NCBI GenBank assembly: GCA_024639885.1
Contig: JAHEGD010000004.1
Coordinates: forward strand, 46,182-110,181
Source of the DNA: Porticoccaceae bacterium
GTDB taxonomy: Bacteria > Pseudomonadota > Gammaproteobacteria > Pseudomonadales > Porticoccaceae
Direction of reading: 5' to 3'
DNA: 64,000 nucleotides
Shown here: piece after piece, positions 43,092 to 52,792 of the stretch
Layout: the number at the start of each line of letters is the position of its first letter
How positions within the stretch are numbered: the stretch's first letter is position 1
Translations under genes and position numbers: made by a program
The notes under the pieces: model-generated
Seen by the model: the letters and a program-made list of their open reading frames with translations, nothing else
What the model was told of the DNA's origin: nothing
The model's database searches: none

Positions 43092-44087
43092 GTGCCCACT
43101 ACCCAACACTCACCCGCTCCCGCGCTAGACCGCCGGCTCAGCGTTGCCCCGATGCTCGACTGGACCGACCGCCACTGTCGCTACTTTCATCGCCAGCTGG
43201 CGCCCAACGCACTGCTCTACACCGAGATGGTGACCACTGGCGCCCTGCTGCACGGCGACCGCGGCTCGCACCTGCGCGGCCACCCCGAGCAGGGCCCGGT
43301 GGCACTGCAGCTGGGCGGCTCCGACCCGGTGGCGCTGGCCGAGTGCGCCAAGATGGCGGCCGACTACGGCTACAGCGAGGTCAACCTAAACGTGGGCTGC
43401 CCGAGCGAGCGAGTCCAAAATGGCGCGTTTGGTGCCTGCCTGATGAAAGAACCGCAGCTGGTCGCCGACTGCGTGGCGGCGATGTGCGCGGCAACCCCGC
43501 TGGCGGTTACCGTCAAGCACCGCATTGGCGTCGACGACTGCGACTCCTACGCAGAGCTGGCCGCCTTTGTCAGCACCGTCGCCGCGGCCGGCTGCCAGCA
43601 CTTTATTGTCCACGCCCGCAAAGCGTGGCTGCAAGGATTGAGCCCCAAACAGAACCGCGAGATACCGCCACTCGACTACCCGATGGTGGCGGCGCTGGTC
43701 GCCGACTTCCCGGCAGTTGGGTTTACTCTCAACGGCGGTATCGACAGCGTAGCGGCAGCTAACAGCGCGTTGGAGCAGTTTGCCGGGGTGATGATCGGTC
43801 GCGAGGCCTACGCCAACCCCTACCTGCTGGCACAGCTGGCAGCGCCGCTCTACGGCCAGCCGCTACCGACCCGCCGCCAGGTTGTCGAGGCGATGAGCGG
43901 TTATATCGAGCAGGAGCTGGCGGCCGGCAACCGGCTCCACCACATCACCCGACATATGCTCGGGCTCTATCGGCAGCTGCCCGGTGCCCGGCAGTTTCGT
44001 CGCCACCTCAGCGAAAACAGCTACACTGCCAGCGCCAACCTCGACGTGCTGCGGCACGCCCTAGAATTTGTCCCCGGAGACCTCTAA
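43092..44087 (+). CDS. dusA: tRNA-dihydrouridine(20/20a) synthase
   Basis: About 330 residues. A flavin enzyme that reduces uridines 20/20a of the tRNA D-loop. Motifs are [25 protein letters not shown], the catalytic-Cys region [28 protein letters not shown] and the FMN-phosphate site [10 protein letters not shown] place the start at the GTG at 43092; a TTG at 43056 coincides with the probable -10 and is unlikely. The TAA overlaps the transaldolase ATG by one base. Confidence 0.93.
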   Translation: MPTTQHSPAPALDRRLSVAPMLDWTDRHCRYFHRQLAPNALLYTEMVTTGALLHGDRGSHLRGHPEQGPVALQLGGSDPVALAECAKMAADYGYSEVNLNVGCPSERVQNGAFGACLMKEPQLVADCVAAMCAATPLAVTVKHRIGVDDCDSYAELAAFVSTVAAAGCQHFIVHARKAWLQGLSPKQNREIPPLDYPMVAALVADFPAVGFTLNGGIDSVAAANSALEQFAGVMIGREAYANPYLLAQLAAPLYGQPLPTRRQVVEAMSGYIEQELAAGNRLHHITRHMLGLYRQLPGARQFRRHLSENSYTASANLDVLRHALEFVPGDL

Positions 44088-45049
44088 TGGACCAGCCCTC
44101 TCTACTTGAGCAGTTAAAAACCATGACCACGGTGGTCGCCGACACCGGCGACTTTGCAGCTATCGAGCAGTACCAGCCGCAGGACGCCACCACCAACCCA
44201 TCGCTGGTGCTCAAGGCTGCACAGCTGCCCAGCTACCGGCCGCTGGTCGATGCCGCGCGCCGCGAAGCCGCCGCTAGCAGTGCCGATAGCAGCGCGCAGA
44301 TGAGCCTCTGCATGGATGCCTTAGCGGTCGCGATCGGCCACAAAGTGCTTGAAGTGATCCCCGGCCGAGTGTCGACCGAAGTCGATGCGCGGTTGTCTTT
44401 TGATACCGCCGGCTCAGTCGCCAAAGCGCGCCAGCTGATTGAGCGCTACCAGGCGCTTGGCATTAGCCGCGAGCGGGTGTTGATCAAAATGGCGACTACG
44501 TGGGAGGGGGTTCGCGCCGCCGAGCAGCTGGAGCGCGAAGGGATCAACTGCAACCTGACGCTGCTGTTTAACCTCATCCAAGCGGCCGCCGCCGCCGACG
44601 CCGGGGCACACTTAATCTCACCGTTTGTCGGCCGCATCCTAGATTGGCACAAAGCTCAGAGCGGCCGCGACCACTACTCGCCTAGCGAAGACCCCGGTGT
44701 GCTATCGGTCACCCAGATCTACAACTACTTTAAGCAGCGCGGCTACCCAACCGTGGTGATGGGCGCCAGCTTTCGCAACCTCGGTGAGATCACCGAACTG
44801 GCCGGCTGCGACCGGCTGACCATTAGCCCGGCACTGCTTGAAGAGCTGGCCACCACCCATGCGCCGCTGCCGCGCAAGCTCGACCCGAGCCAGACCGGTG
44901 CCAGCATCGGCTACCAGCCACCTAGCAGTGCCGAGTTTGCCTACCAATTGAACGATGATGCGATGGCGCACGCCAAGTTGGCGGAGGGGATTAGGGCGTT
45001 TGTCGCCGACCAGCAGAAGCTGGAGCAGTGGTTGGCCGAGCTCGGCTAG
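44087..45049 (+). CDS. tal: transaldolase
   Basis: 320 residues. Moves a dihydroxyacetone unit between sugar phosphates in the non-oxidative pentose phosphate pathway. The Schiff-base lysine is in the [11 protein letters not shown] strand, and [16 protein letters not shown] and [10 protein letters not shown] are the conserved barrel motifs. Length and motifs match the TalB subfamily. It overlaps dusA at its start, and its stop overlaps that of the convergent STAS gene by 4 bases. Confidence 0.95.
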   Translation: MDQPSLLEQLKTMTTVVADTGDFAAIEQYQPQDATTNPSLVLKAAQLPSYRPLVDAARREAAASSADSSAQMSLCMDALAVAIGHKVLEVIPGRVSTEVDARLSFDTAGSVAKARQLIERYQALGISRERVLIKMATTWEGVRAAEQLEREGINCNLTLLFNLIQAAAAADAGAHLISPFVGRILDWHKAQSGRDHYSPSEDPGVLSVTQIYNYFKQRGYPTVVMGASFRNLGEITELAGCDRLTISPALLEELATTHAPLPRKLDPSQTGASIGYQPPSSAEFAYQLNDDAMAHAKLAEGIRAFVADQQKLEQWLAELG

Positions 45050-45543
45050 TTGGCCTCGGCCTGTTCGCGCTCTAGCGCGGCGATCAGGTCGGTAAACTCG
45101 CCGTGTTTGTCTGGGTTGAGCTCAACCAGTGTGCGGTGCGCATCGAGTACCTGCTGGCGCAGCTCGTCGACCGGCGCATCAACGGCGGCCAGTTCGGTCA
45201 GTGGCTGGTCGCTGTCGGGCAGCTTACTGTGTACCGCGAACAGCTCATCGAGGCTCATACACTCGAGTAGCCGCAGCAGCCCTGGGTCGGCACAAAACAG
45301 CTGTGGCTCTATCGCATAGCGGCGCTGACAGTGCAGCGCCAACTTGGCCAACAGCCCCAGCGTGGTGCTGTCGAGCCCTTCGGTGTCGAGCAGGTCGACC
45401 ACCACCGAGCCGACTTCGTCGCTGGCAAAAATAGTCTCTAAGTAGCGGTTGAGCGAGCCGCACAGGGTCACCCGCAGGTCGCCGTTAAACTTCAGCAGGT
45501 AGTCGCCGCCCTGCTCTGCCACCAGTATTTTGCCTTGGCTCAT
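45046..45543 (-). CDS. STAS-domain anti-sigma factor antagonist with C-terminal extension
   Basis: 165 residues. The first ~100 form a STAS domain with the phospho-acceptor region [15 protein letters not shown]; the last ~60 are a helical extension rich in Glu/Asp/Leu. Such antagonists bind or release anti-sigma factors depending on Ser/Thr phosphorylation. The gene overlaps the phosphatase gene upstream by 4 bases, so that phosphatase probably dephosphorylates it. The pair resembles HsbA/HsbR of Pseudomonas, which links to flagellar sigma/anti-sigma control and biofilm switching; that assignment is an inference. Confidence 0.82.
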   Translation of the reverse strand: MSQGKILVAEQGGDYLLKFNGDLRVTLCGSLNRYLETIFASDEVGSVVVDLLDTEGLDSTTLGLLAKLALHCQRRYAIEPQLFCADPGLLRLLECMSLDELFAVHSKLPDSDQPLTELAAVDAPVDELRQQVLDAHRTLVELNPDKHGEFTDLIAALEREQAEAN

Positions 45544-46736
45544 AGCGGGCTCTGCTGGCGTTGGCGCTGCAGCAACAGCATCGAAACATCGTCTTGCAGC
45601 TCGTCGACAAAGCTCACCCCAAGCCGGTCTTGCAGCTCATCCAGCGAGCTAACCCCGCCCTGCAGGGCGGCCAGCAGCTGCGCCTCTTTGGCGACCACAT
45701 TGGCGCCATCAATAAAGTCGAGCACACCGTCCGATACCAGCAGCAGCGCGGCGTCTTCCGGCAGAGTTAGCTCTTCGACCGTCCAGCTCGCCTCTTCAAA
45801 CAACCCGGCCGGGCGCCCCTTGCCCGGCAGGTAGCTGGCCTTGCCGGCGCTGATCAGCACCGGCGCCGGTAGCTGGGCGCCGACCACGTAGCGCAGCTGG
45901 TTGCTGTGCAGATCCAAAGAGCCGGCAAACAGGGTGAGGTGCTTGCCGAGCCCGGTCGCCAGCAACTGGGTGTTAATGTGCTCGACCAGCCCCTCTGGGG
46001 CACGCGCCAGCGACTCGTAATCGCGCTCGTAGGTGTGGCGGCGAATCACCCGGCCGATCATAAAGCGCAGCAGCACGGTGACAAACGCCGACGAGGCCCC
46101 GTGGCCAGAGACATCGGCAAAGTAAAATAGCAGGTAGCGGTCGAGCACAAAGTTGTAGCCGACAAAGTCGCCACTGAGGTAGAGCGACGGCCGCACCGAG
46201 TGCGAGATCTGGTAGTGGCCAAACTGCAGCGGGCTGTCTGGCATCAGGCTCTTCTGTACTTCGAGCCCGGCCAACTGATCCTGCTTGAGCAGCTGCAAAC
46301 TCTCTTGCAGCTGCTGGTTGGCCTCTTCAAGCTGAACGCTGTAGGCCGAGGCTTGGGCGCGCTGCTGGGCCGACTGCTGCAGCCGCGCGAGCAGCGTCGC
46401 GACCTCGTCGGCGGCGGCGGCCAGCGGCAGCACATCGACCGCACCGAGCCGAAAAAACTCGACACTACCGGCCTGCTCGGCTTGGCTGACCGCCACCACC
46501 AACAGGTAGTGGGCGGCCAGTTCGGCGACACTGGCGCGGCCGCTCTCGCTGTTCAAATCTAACTGGCTGGCTGCCACGACCACGGTGCGGCCGGCGCTGT
46601 TGGCGTCGCTCACCGCCGGCAGCGGCCCGCTGCTCAACTCCACTGCCCCCAACCCGGCCCGCAACCAGCCGACCAGCTCGGCTTGGCTGGCGGTCCAGCC
46701 ACCCACTAACAGCGGCGCGGCGGTAGCCCCACTCAC
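45540..46736 (-). CDS. PP2C/SpoIIE-type phosphatase with degenerate receiver-like N-terminus
   Basis: 398 residues. The N-terminal ~120 resemble a response-regulator receiver but lack an obvious acidic pocket and phospho-Asp. A coiled coil of about 45 residues (QLEEANQQLQESLQLLKQDQ) connects to a SpoIIE phosphatase domain with LSGDFVGY, LFYFADVSGHGASSAF and LLVSDGVLD metal-binding aspartates. It should dephosphorylate the adjacent STAS protein. Translational coupling (ATGA overlap) supports a partner-switching module. No switch kinase or sigma factor is in the window. Confidence 0.85.
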   Translation of the reverse strand: MSGATAAPLLVGGWTASQAELVGWLRAGLGAVELSSGPLPAVSDANSAGRTVVVAASQLDLNSESGRASVAELAAHYLLVVAVSQAEQAGSVEFFRLGAVDVLPLAAAADEVATLLARLQQSAQQRAQASAYSVQLEEANQQLQESLQLLKQDQLAGLEVQKSLMPDSPLQFGHYQISHSVRPSLYLSGDFVGYNFVLDRYLLFYFADVSGHGASSAFVTVLLRFMIGRVIRRHTYERDYESLARAPEGLVEHINTQLLATGLGKHLTLFAGSLDLHSNQLRYVVGAQLPAPVLISAGKASYLPGKGRPAGLFEEASWTVEELTLPEDAALLLVSDGVLDFIDGANVVAKEAQLLAALQGGVSSLDELQDRLGVSFVDELQDDVSMLLLQRQRQQSPL

Positions 46737-46754
46737 AGTGGCGCTACCCGGGCG

Positions 46755-47480
46755 TTAGAACTCGTCGAAGTCGCCAAAATCACCAAAGTCGTCCTCAATA
46801 ACCCCGTCGTTGATCAGATAATCGCGACGCTGTAGGTAAACCTCTTTAAACAGGATGTAGCGGTCACCGCTGAATGCCGCATCGGCGCCGAGTAGCCCAG
46901 CGCGGGTGTCCACCAAGCTCAGCCCAAGCAGAGCGTTGCGGGCGGCCACATCGTCTAGGTGGTAGCTCAGGCCGGCAAAGCGGTCGACAAACCGCGACGG
47001 CGCGTCGCGCAGCGTCGACGGGCCAAACAGCGGCAGCACCAGGTAGGGGCCCTCGGGCACACCCCAGACCGCCAGCGTCTGGCCAAAATCCTCACCGTCG
47101 CTCTCGGCCAGCCCCATCCGCGCAGCGACATCAAACAGGCCGCCGACACCCACCGTCGTGTTGATCAGAAAGCGGCTGCTGTCGTTGAGTGCCTGGCCAA
47201 ACTTGCCCTGTAAAAGGTCGTTGAGCACGTTCTGTAGCTCGCCGATATTGCCGAAGAAATTACCCACACCCAGCTGTGCGCGGTCGGGCACCACGGCTTT
47301 GTAACCGGTGGCGATCGGCTTGGCGACCGCTTTGTCGAGCGCTTCATTGAAGCGGAATACGGTCATATTAAAGCCGTCCAGCGGTGCGGCACTGTCGCTA
47401 GACTCGCCCCACACAGCCCCGCCGGCGGCCAACAGCGCCGCCATCGCGATTGCTCGTAAACTCTGTCCGCTGCCTTTCAT
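46755..47480 (-). CDS. mlaA: MlaA (VacJ) family protein lacking a lipobox
   Basis: About 241 residues from the ATG at 47480 (AGGTGG upstream). MlaA sits in the outer membrane and removes misplaced phospholipids for retrograde transport. Conserved stretches are PLDGFNMTVFRFNEALDK, FFGNIGELQNVLNDLLQGK, the GVGGLFDVA segment and GPYLVLPLFGPSTLRD. The leader (AIAMAALLAAGGAVWG) has no cysteine, and I see none in the whole protein, so it cannot be a lipoprotein as MlaA normally is. The C-terminus is acidic (DDFGDFGDFDEF). Other Mla genes are not in the window. Confidence 0.88.
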   Translation of the reverse strand: MKGSGQSLRAIAMAALLAAGGAVWGESSDSAAPLDGFNMTVFRFNEALDKAVAKPIATGYKAVVPDRAQLGVGNFFGNIGELQNVLNDLLQGKFGQALNDSSRFLINTTVGVGGLFDVAARMGLAESDGEDFGQTLAVWGVPEGPYLVLPLFGPSTLRDAPSRFVDRFAGLSYHLDDVAARNALLGLSLVDTRAGLLGADAAFSGDRYILFKEVYLQRRDYLINDGVIEDDFGDFGDFDEF

Positions 47481-47598
47481 CCGTCCCACCTACTCATTGC
47501 TAGATCCATTAGCCGCCATTTTACTGCCGTTGTTCAACCACTGTATAGAAAAACCGCCCCTCAATACGGCCGCCGAGTACTGCATTGTGGCCAGGCGG

Positions 47599-50500
47599 CT
47601 AAAGCCGCCGCAGCGCATCGTCGATGCTCGCCCAGCGCTTTTGCAGACGCACTGCCGATACCGGCTGAGCAGTTTTAAGCTGCTGGGCAAACAGCGATAC
47701 CCGGTACTCTTGGAGCACCACCAACAGCTCGTCGAGCTGCTCGCGGAGGTTGATCGGCAGCCAGCGGTGGTGGTTGGGGATCAGCGCAATGGGCAGCTGG
47801 TAGTCGGCCACCTCGGCCAGTGCTTGGTCGTCGCGCAACCGCTGCAGCGGCCGCTTCTCACAGCGGACGGCGATCGCTCGGGCGTAGCGCGGATAGTGGC
47901 GCAGGGTCGCCTCGCTGACCCGCGCCAGCGGCTTGCCAAACAGCCAGTCGAGCTGGGTGGCGATATCTTGTTGGGCGGCGCGGTCGGTCGCCGGCCAACT
48001 GCTGTAGAGCTGGCGCGCCTCGTGCAGCGGCGCCAGGCAGTTGCCGACCAATTGGGCCATCGCCTGGGCGCTGGCCACCACCTGGTTGAGCTTTTGCAGC
48101 CGTTCGTTAAATACCTGCTGGCTGCGCACGCAGCGCGCCTCGCCACTACCCGGGAACAGCTGCTCGCCGAGGGCGGCATCAATCAGCCGGTCGGCCAGCA
48201 GTTCGCGCTCGGGCAGGCCGGCGCCGCGCAGCGCCAGCTCGCTGCCGCGCAGCAGCTGCTTGGCAAGGTATTTAACCTCTTTACTGGCGAGCTGCTTGGC
48301 CAGTGCAATCTGGCCGCGCAGGTGGTCGGCAGCCGCGCGCTGCGGGTTGTCGCAGAGCACCAAGTCGACCCGCCCCTCGCTCGCCCGCAGCGCCGGCCAC
48401 GCCTTGACGGTGCGCTTGCCGGCGCGCAGCTCTACCTGCTCGGGCAGGTCGCCAAAATCCCAGCTCGCCACCCCCTCGCGCTGCCATTGGGCGCCGTCGG
48501 CGGTGGCGATCTGCTCGCTGACCTGGCGGCTAAACTCCGACTGCAGAGAGGCGAGGTCGCGGCGGCAGGCGAGCTGCTCGCCGGCGCTGTCGAGCAGCTC
48601 GATGTTCATTAGGTACCATGGATCGATCTGGGTATCGCGCTGCCAGCGCTGCCAATCGACATTGAGCCCGGTCAGCTGCTTGAGCTGTTCGGCGAGCGCC
48701 TCGCAGAGTGGCCGGTCGGCCGGTCGCAGCCGCGCCAACAACTTGTCGGCAAACAGCGGCAGTGGCACCAGCGCCTTGCGCTGCTGTTTGGGCAGCGCCT
48801 TGAGCAGCAGCAGGCACTTCTCTTTGAGCATCCCCGGCACCAGCCACTCAAACCGGTAGCGCGGCGCTTGGTGAAGCTGCTCGATAGCGATCGAGACGGT
48901 CACCCCATCATTGCTGCTGCACGGCTCAAAGTGGTAGCTGAGTGGGTAGCAGATATCCGCCTCGCTCAGCGAGTCGGGAAACTCGGCCAGCTCGTCGGCG
49001 TCGACATCGCGGCGCAACAGCTGCTCGCGGTCGAGAAACAGCAGCGCTGGGTTGGCCGCCTCGGCCTTTTTGCGCCACGCCTCAAAGCCGGCCCGGTTGA
49101 CTAACTCAAGCGGCAACCGCTCGGCGTAGAACTGGTAGATCACCTCGTCGTCGCAGAGGATATCGCGGCGCCGGGTGCGCGCTTCGAGCGCTTCGAGCTC
49201 TTCGATCAGGGCGCGATTGTGGGCGACAAACGGCGCTGCGCGCTGGCGGTCGCCAGTGTAGCCGCCCTCGACCAGTGCCTGGCGAATAAACACCTCGCGG
49301 GCGACCACCGGGTCGGTGGCGCCGTAGCTAACCCGGCGGCTCTCGACTACGGTCAGGCCAAACAGCGTCTGCCGCTCAGAGGCCATCACCTGACCGCTGT
49401 TGCGGTGGTAGAAGGGCTCGCTGTAGCTGCGTTTAATCAGGTGGCTGGCCTGCTCAGAGAGCCACTGCGGCTCAATCTTGGCGACCCCCACGGCAAACTG
49501 GCGGCTGGTCTCCAGCAGCTCGGCGGCCATGATCCACGGCGGCGGCTTCTTGTGCGGGCCGCTGCCCGGAAACAGCGCAAACTTGCGGTTGCGGGTGGCG
49601 TCGTATTCGCGGCCCTCGGCGCGCTTGGCGACCTGGCTGAGCAGCCCGGCGAGGATCGAGCGGTGCAGTGCCTCGTAGCTGGCCGGCTGGCGATTTTCGG
49701 CGAGCTTGAGCTGGCGGCAGGCCAAGTGGATCTGGTGGTGAAGGTCGCGCCACTCGCGGACCCGCAAATAGCTGACAAAATTTTGTCGGCAGTACTTGGC
49801 AAACTGGTTGCGCGACAGCGCCTGGCGCTGCTCTTCAAAGTGGTTCCAGAGCAGCACCAGCCCGGCGAAATCCGACTCTGGGTCGCGCCAGCGGGCGTGC
49901 GCCTGATCGGCGGCGGCGCGCTTGTCGGCCGGGCGGTCGCGCGGGTCTTGGATACTCAGCGCGGCGACCACCACCATGGTGTCGGCGAGCGCACCAAAGC
50001 GGCTGGCGTGGATCAGCATCGCCGCAAAGCGCGGGTCTACCGGCAGCAGCGCCAACTGTTTGCCGAACGCAGTCAGGCTGCCGCGGCCGTCGACCGCCTG
50101 CAGCTCTTCGAGCAGCTGGTAACCATCGCGGATCAGCCGACTGTCTGGCGGGTCGACAAACGGGAAGGCGCCGATGTCGCCCATCTCCAACTGCAGCATA
50201 CGCAAGATCACCGCCGCCAAGTTGGTGCGCAGAATCTCCGGCTCGCTAAACTCTGGGCGGTTGTTGAAGTCCTCCTCGCTGTAGAGCCGCACACAGACCC
50301 CGGCCGAGACCCGTCCACAGCGGCCAGCGCGCTGGTTGGCGCTGGCTTGGGAGATCGGTTCAATCGGCAACCGCTGCACTTTGCTTCGGTAGCTGTAGCG
50401 GGATACCCGGGCGCGGCCGCTGTCGATCACATAGCGGATTCCCGGCACAGTCAGCGAGGTTTCGGCGACGTTGGTACTGAGCACCACCCGGCGGCCGCGG

Positions 50501-51630
50501 TGCGGGGCAAAAATCTTCTGCTGCTCGGCACTGGTCAGCCGGGCGTAGAGCGGCACCACCTCGAGATCGCGTAGCTGGCGGCGACGCAGTGCATTGGTCG
50601 CTTCGCGGATCTCTCGCTCGCCGGCAAGAAACACCAGGATATCGCCCCCACCCGGGCGGCTGTTGAGCTCCTCGACGCTGTCGACAATCTGCTGATCGAG
50701 ATCGCCCTCGTCGTCGGCCGGGTCGCGGTATTCGATCGCCACCGGGTAGGTGCGACCCTCCACTTCGATAATCGGCGCGTCGTCAAAATGGCTGGAGAAC
50801 TTGGCCATATCGATCGTTGCCGAGGTGATGATCACCTTGAGATCGGGACGCTTGGGCAGTAGCTGGCGCAGGTAGCCGAGCAGAAAGTCGATGTTGAGGC
50901 TGCGCTCGTGCGCCTCATCGATAATCAGCGTGTCGTAGCGGCTCAAGAAGCGGTCGCGCTGAATCTCGGCAAGCAGTATGCCGTCGGTCATCAACTTGAT
51001 CAGGCTGCGCTCAGAGCTCTGGTCGTTGAAGCGCACCTGGTAGCCAACCTGCTCACCGAGCGGGCTATGCAACTCGCTGGCGATCCGCTCGGCTACCGAG
51101 CGGGCGGCGATCCGGCGCGGCTGGGTGTGGCCGATCTGGCCGTTGATGCCGCGCCCGGCGGCGAGACAGATTTTCGGCAGCTGGGTGGTCTTACCCGAGC
51201 CGGTAGCGCCGGCGACAATAATCACCTGGTGGCGCTGCAGCAGCTCGGCGATTTCGTCGGCGCGCTCGCTGACCGCCAGCTCTGGGTAACTCCAGCGCGG
51301 CAGGCTGGCGTGGCGCAGCGCGGTGAGCGCCAGCGACTGTTCAGCTTGGCGGCACCAGCGCTGCCACTGGCCCGGCTCGATCGGCCGGCGCGCGCCGCGG
51401 CGCAGTGCATTGAGCAGGCGGTGGCGGTCGCGGCTCTGCAGTGCCGGTGCTATCCAGTCGGCCAGCGCAGCCAGTTCACCGCCCCGCGGCGGCTGCTCGG
51501 GCAGCTGCCAATGCGGTGCAGCGCCAGCGCCAGCCAAGCCGGCCAGCGCATCGCTGCAGCTCTGCATCGAGAGCGGCGCGCTAGGGCTGGTGTCGCCGCT
51601 GGCTAGCGGGCTGCTGGCATCACTGGCCAC
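47599..51630 (-). CDS. hrpA: ATP-dependent RNA helicase HrpA
   Basis: 1343 residues, DEAH-box helicase. Motif I is GATGSGKTTQLPK, motif II is DEAH, motif III is SATID, and motif VI is QRAGRCGRVSAG; a long C-terminal region (helicase-associated, OB-fold and DUF3418) follows, giving the usual HrpA length. It unwinds RNA and rescues stalled ribosomes on mRNA. The GTG start overlaps the end of dnaQ by 11 bases. Very GC-rich third positions create long but spurious antisense reading frames here. Confidence 0.95.
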   Translation of the reverse strand: MASDASSPLASGDTSPSAPLSMQSCSDALAGLAGAGAAPHWQLPEQPPRGGELAALADWIAPALQSRDRHRLLNALRRGARRPIEPGQWQRWCRQAEQSLALTALRHASLPRWSYPELAVSERADEIAELLQRHQVIIVAGATGSGKTTQLPKICLAAGRGINGQIGHTQPRRIAARSVAERIASELHSPLGEQVGYQVRFNDQSSERSLIKLMTDGILLAEIQRDRFLSRYDTLIIDEAHERSLNIDFLLGYLRQLLPKRPDLKVIITSATIDMAKFSSHFDDAPIIEVEGRTYPVAIEYRDPADDEGDLDQQIVDSVEELNSRPGGGDILVFLAGEREIREATNALRRRQLRDLEVVPLYARLTSAEQQKIFAPHRGRRVVLSTNVAETSLTVPGIRYVIDSGRARVSRYSYRSKVQRLPIEPISQASANQRAGRCGRVSAGVCVRLYSEEDFNNRPEFSEPEILRTNLAAVILRMLQLEMGDIGAFPFVDPPDSRLIRDGYQLLEELQAVDGRGSLTAFGKQLALLPVDPRFAAMLIHASRFGALADTMVVVAALSIQDPRDRPADKRAAADQAHARWRDPESDFAGLVLLWNHFEEQRQALSRNQFAKYCRQNFVSYLRVREWRDLHHQIHLACRQLKLAENRQPASYEALHRSILAGLLSQVAKRAEGREYDATRNRKFALFPGSGPHKKPPPWIMAAELLETSRQFAVGVAKIEPQWLSEQASHLIKRSYSEPFYHRNSGQVMASERQTLFGLTVVESRRVSYGATDPVVAREVFIRQALVEGGYTGDRQRAAPFVAHNRALIEELEALEARTRRRDILCDDEVIYQFYAERLPLELVNRAGFEAWRKKAEAANPALLFLDREQLLRRDVDADELAEFPDSLSEADICYPLSYHFEPCSSNDGVTVSIAIEQLHQAPRYRFEWLVPGMLKEKCLLLLKALPKQQRKALVPLPLFADKLLARLRPADRPLCEALAEQLKQLTGLNVDWQRWQRDTQIDPWYLMNIELLDSAGEQLACRRDLASLQSEFSRQVSEQIATADGAQWQREGVASWDFGDLPEQVELRAGKRTVKAWPALRASEGRVDLVLCDNPQRAAADHLRGQIALAKQLASKEVKYLAKQLLRGSELALRGAGLPERELLADRLIDAALGEQLFPGSGEARCVRSQQVFNERLQKLNQVVASAQAMAQLVGNCLAPLHEARQLYSSWPATDRAAQQDIATQLDWLFGKPLARVSEATLRHYPRYARAIAVRCEKRPLQRLRDDQALAEVADYQLPIALIPNHHRWLPINLREQLDELLVVLQEYRVSLFAQQLKTAQPVSAVRLQKRWASIDDALRRL

Positions 51631-52330
51631 TGCGCCACAAACAGCCGGCGCCGCCCTTTTCCAGCTCGTCTAGGTAGGCGTTGTGAGCGGCCAACTCTTC
51701 GCTACTGAGCTGACTGATCGCCAGCGCCGGGCGGTCGCTGGCCAGCCGCCGAATAGCGCCGACCCCGCCACTGCCCTGCTCGCTCTGTGAGTCACCCATC
51801 ATCAGCGACACCTGGCCACCGGTCATCGCCAGGTAGACATCGGCGAGTATCTCGGCATCGAGCAGTGCGCCGTGCAGGTCGCGCTGCGAGTTGTCGACAA
51901 AGTAGCGCTTGCAGAGTGCATCCAAACTATTGCGCTGGCCGGGGTGCTTCTGGCGGGCCATCACCAGCGTGTCGGTGATCGCGCAGTGGTTTTCTAGCTG
52001 GGCGCGCTGCGGTTTGAGTTTAGCCAGTTCGTGGTTGATAAATCCGACATCAAACGGGGCGTTGTGGATAACCAGCTCGGCACCGTCGACAAAGGCCATA
52101 AACTCCTCGACCACGTGGTTGAACAGTGGCTTGTCGGCGAGGAACTCATCGCTGATGCCGTGCACTTCGAAGGCGCCGGCATCGACTGCGCGCTGCGGAT
52201 TGATGTACTGGTGGTAGTGGCGGCCGGTCAGCTTGCGGTTGACCACCTCGACGCAGCCGATCTCGATGATGCGGTGGTCTTGTGAGGTTTCAAGCCCGGT
52301 GGTTTCGGTGTCGAGGACAATTTGCCGCAT
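51620..52330 (-). CDS. dnaQ: DNA polymerase III epsilon subunit
   Basis: 236 residues. The proofreading 3'-5' exonuclease of the replicative polymerase. Exo I is VLDTETTG, Exo II is VIHNAPFDVGFINHE, and Exo III is DLHGALLDAEILADVYLA; the C-terminal ~55 residues contain the polymerase-binding tail. It follows rnhA after 3 bases, the order usual in gammaproteobacteria. Confidence 0.95.
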   Translation of the reverse strand: MRQIVLDTETTGLETSQDHRIIEIGCVEVVNRKLTGRHYHQYINPQRAVDAGAFEVHGISDEFLADKPLFNHVVEEFMAFVDGAELVIHNAPFDVGFINHELAKLKPQRAQLENHCAITDTLVMARQKHPGQRNSLDALCKRYFVDNSQRDLHGALLDAEILADVYLAMTGGQVSLMMGDSQSEQGSGGVGAIRRLASDRPALAISQLSSEELAAHNAYLDELEKGGAGCLWRSGQ

Positions 52331-52333
52331 CGG

Positions 52334-52792
52334 TCAGCTCCCCAACTCGTCGATACCGCGGTTGGCAAGCTGGTCGGCCAGCTCGTTTTCGGGGTGGCCG
52401 CTGTGACCCTTCACCCACTGCCAGTCGATAGTATGACCGGCAATCAGCTGGTCGAGCTGCTGCCATAGATCAACATTTTTAACCGGCTGTTTGCTGGCGG
52501 TTTTCCAGCCCCGTTTTTTCCAGTTTGGCAGCCACTCTTGAACCCCCTTCAGCACATAGGTGGAGTCGCTGGTAACCCGCACCGTACAGGGCCGCTGCAG
52601 GGCGCGCAGTCCCTCGATGACGGCGGTCATCTCCATGCGGTTATTGGTCGTCTCCGGCTCGCCACCACAGAGCTCTTTACTGTGGCTGCCGGCGCGCATC
52701 AGCACCCCCCAGCCGCCCGGCCCGGGGTTGCCGCGGCAGGCGCCATCAGTAAATAACTCGACGTCGAATGGGTTGCTGTCGGCACTGCTCAT
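52334..52792 (-). CDS. rnhA: ribonuclease HI
   Basis: 152 residues. Cleaves RNA in RNA-DNA hybrids. The DEDD residues are in [43 protein letters not shown] and [13 protein letters not shown] set the start at the ATG at 52792, where the vertebrate-free [10 protein letters not shown] leader gives the standard length; longer in-frame readings run into the methyltransferase gene. ATGA overlap with that gene couples translation. Confidence 0.95.
   Translation of the reverse strand: MSSADSNPFDVELFTDGACRGNPGPGGWGVLMRAGSHSKELCGGEPETTNNRMEMTAVIEGLRALQRPCTVRVTSDSTYVLKGVQEWLPNWKKRGWKTASKQPVKNVDLWQQLDQLIAGHTIDWQWVKGHSGHPENELADQLANRGIDELGS

Noticed and set aside
47308-50574. Very long open frames (over 400 codons) on the plus strand opposite hrpA
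   Set aside because: They lie antisense to a well-supported helicase; GC-rich codon use removes stop codons. Composition is low-complexity and no domain is recognisable.
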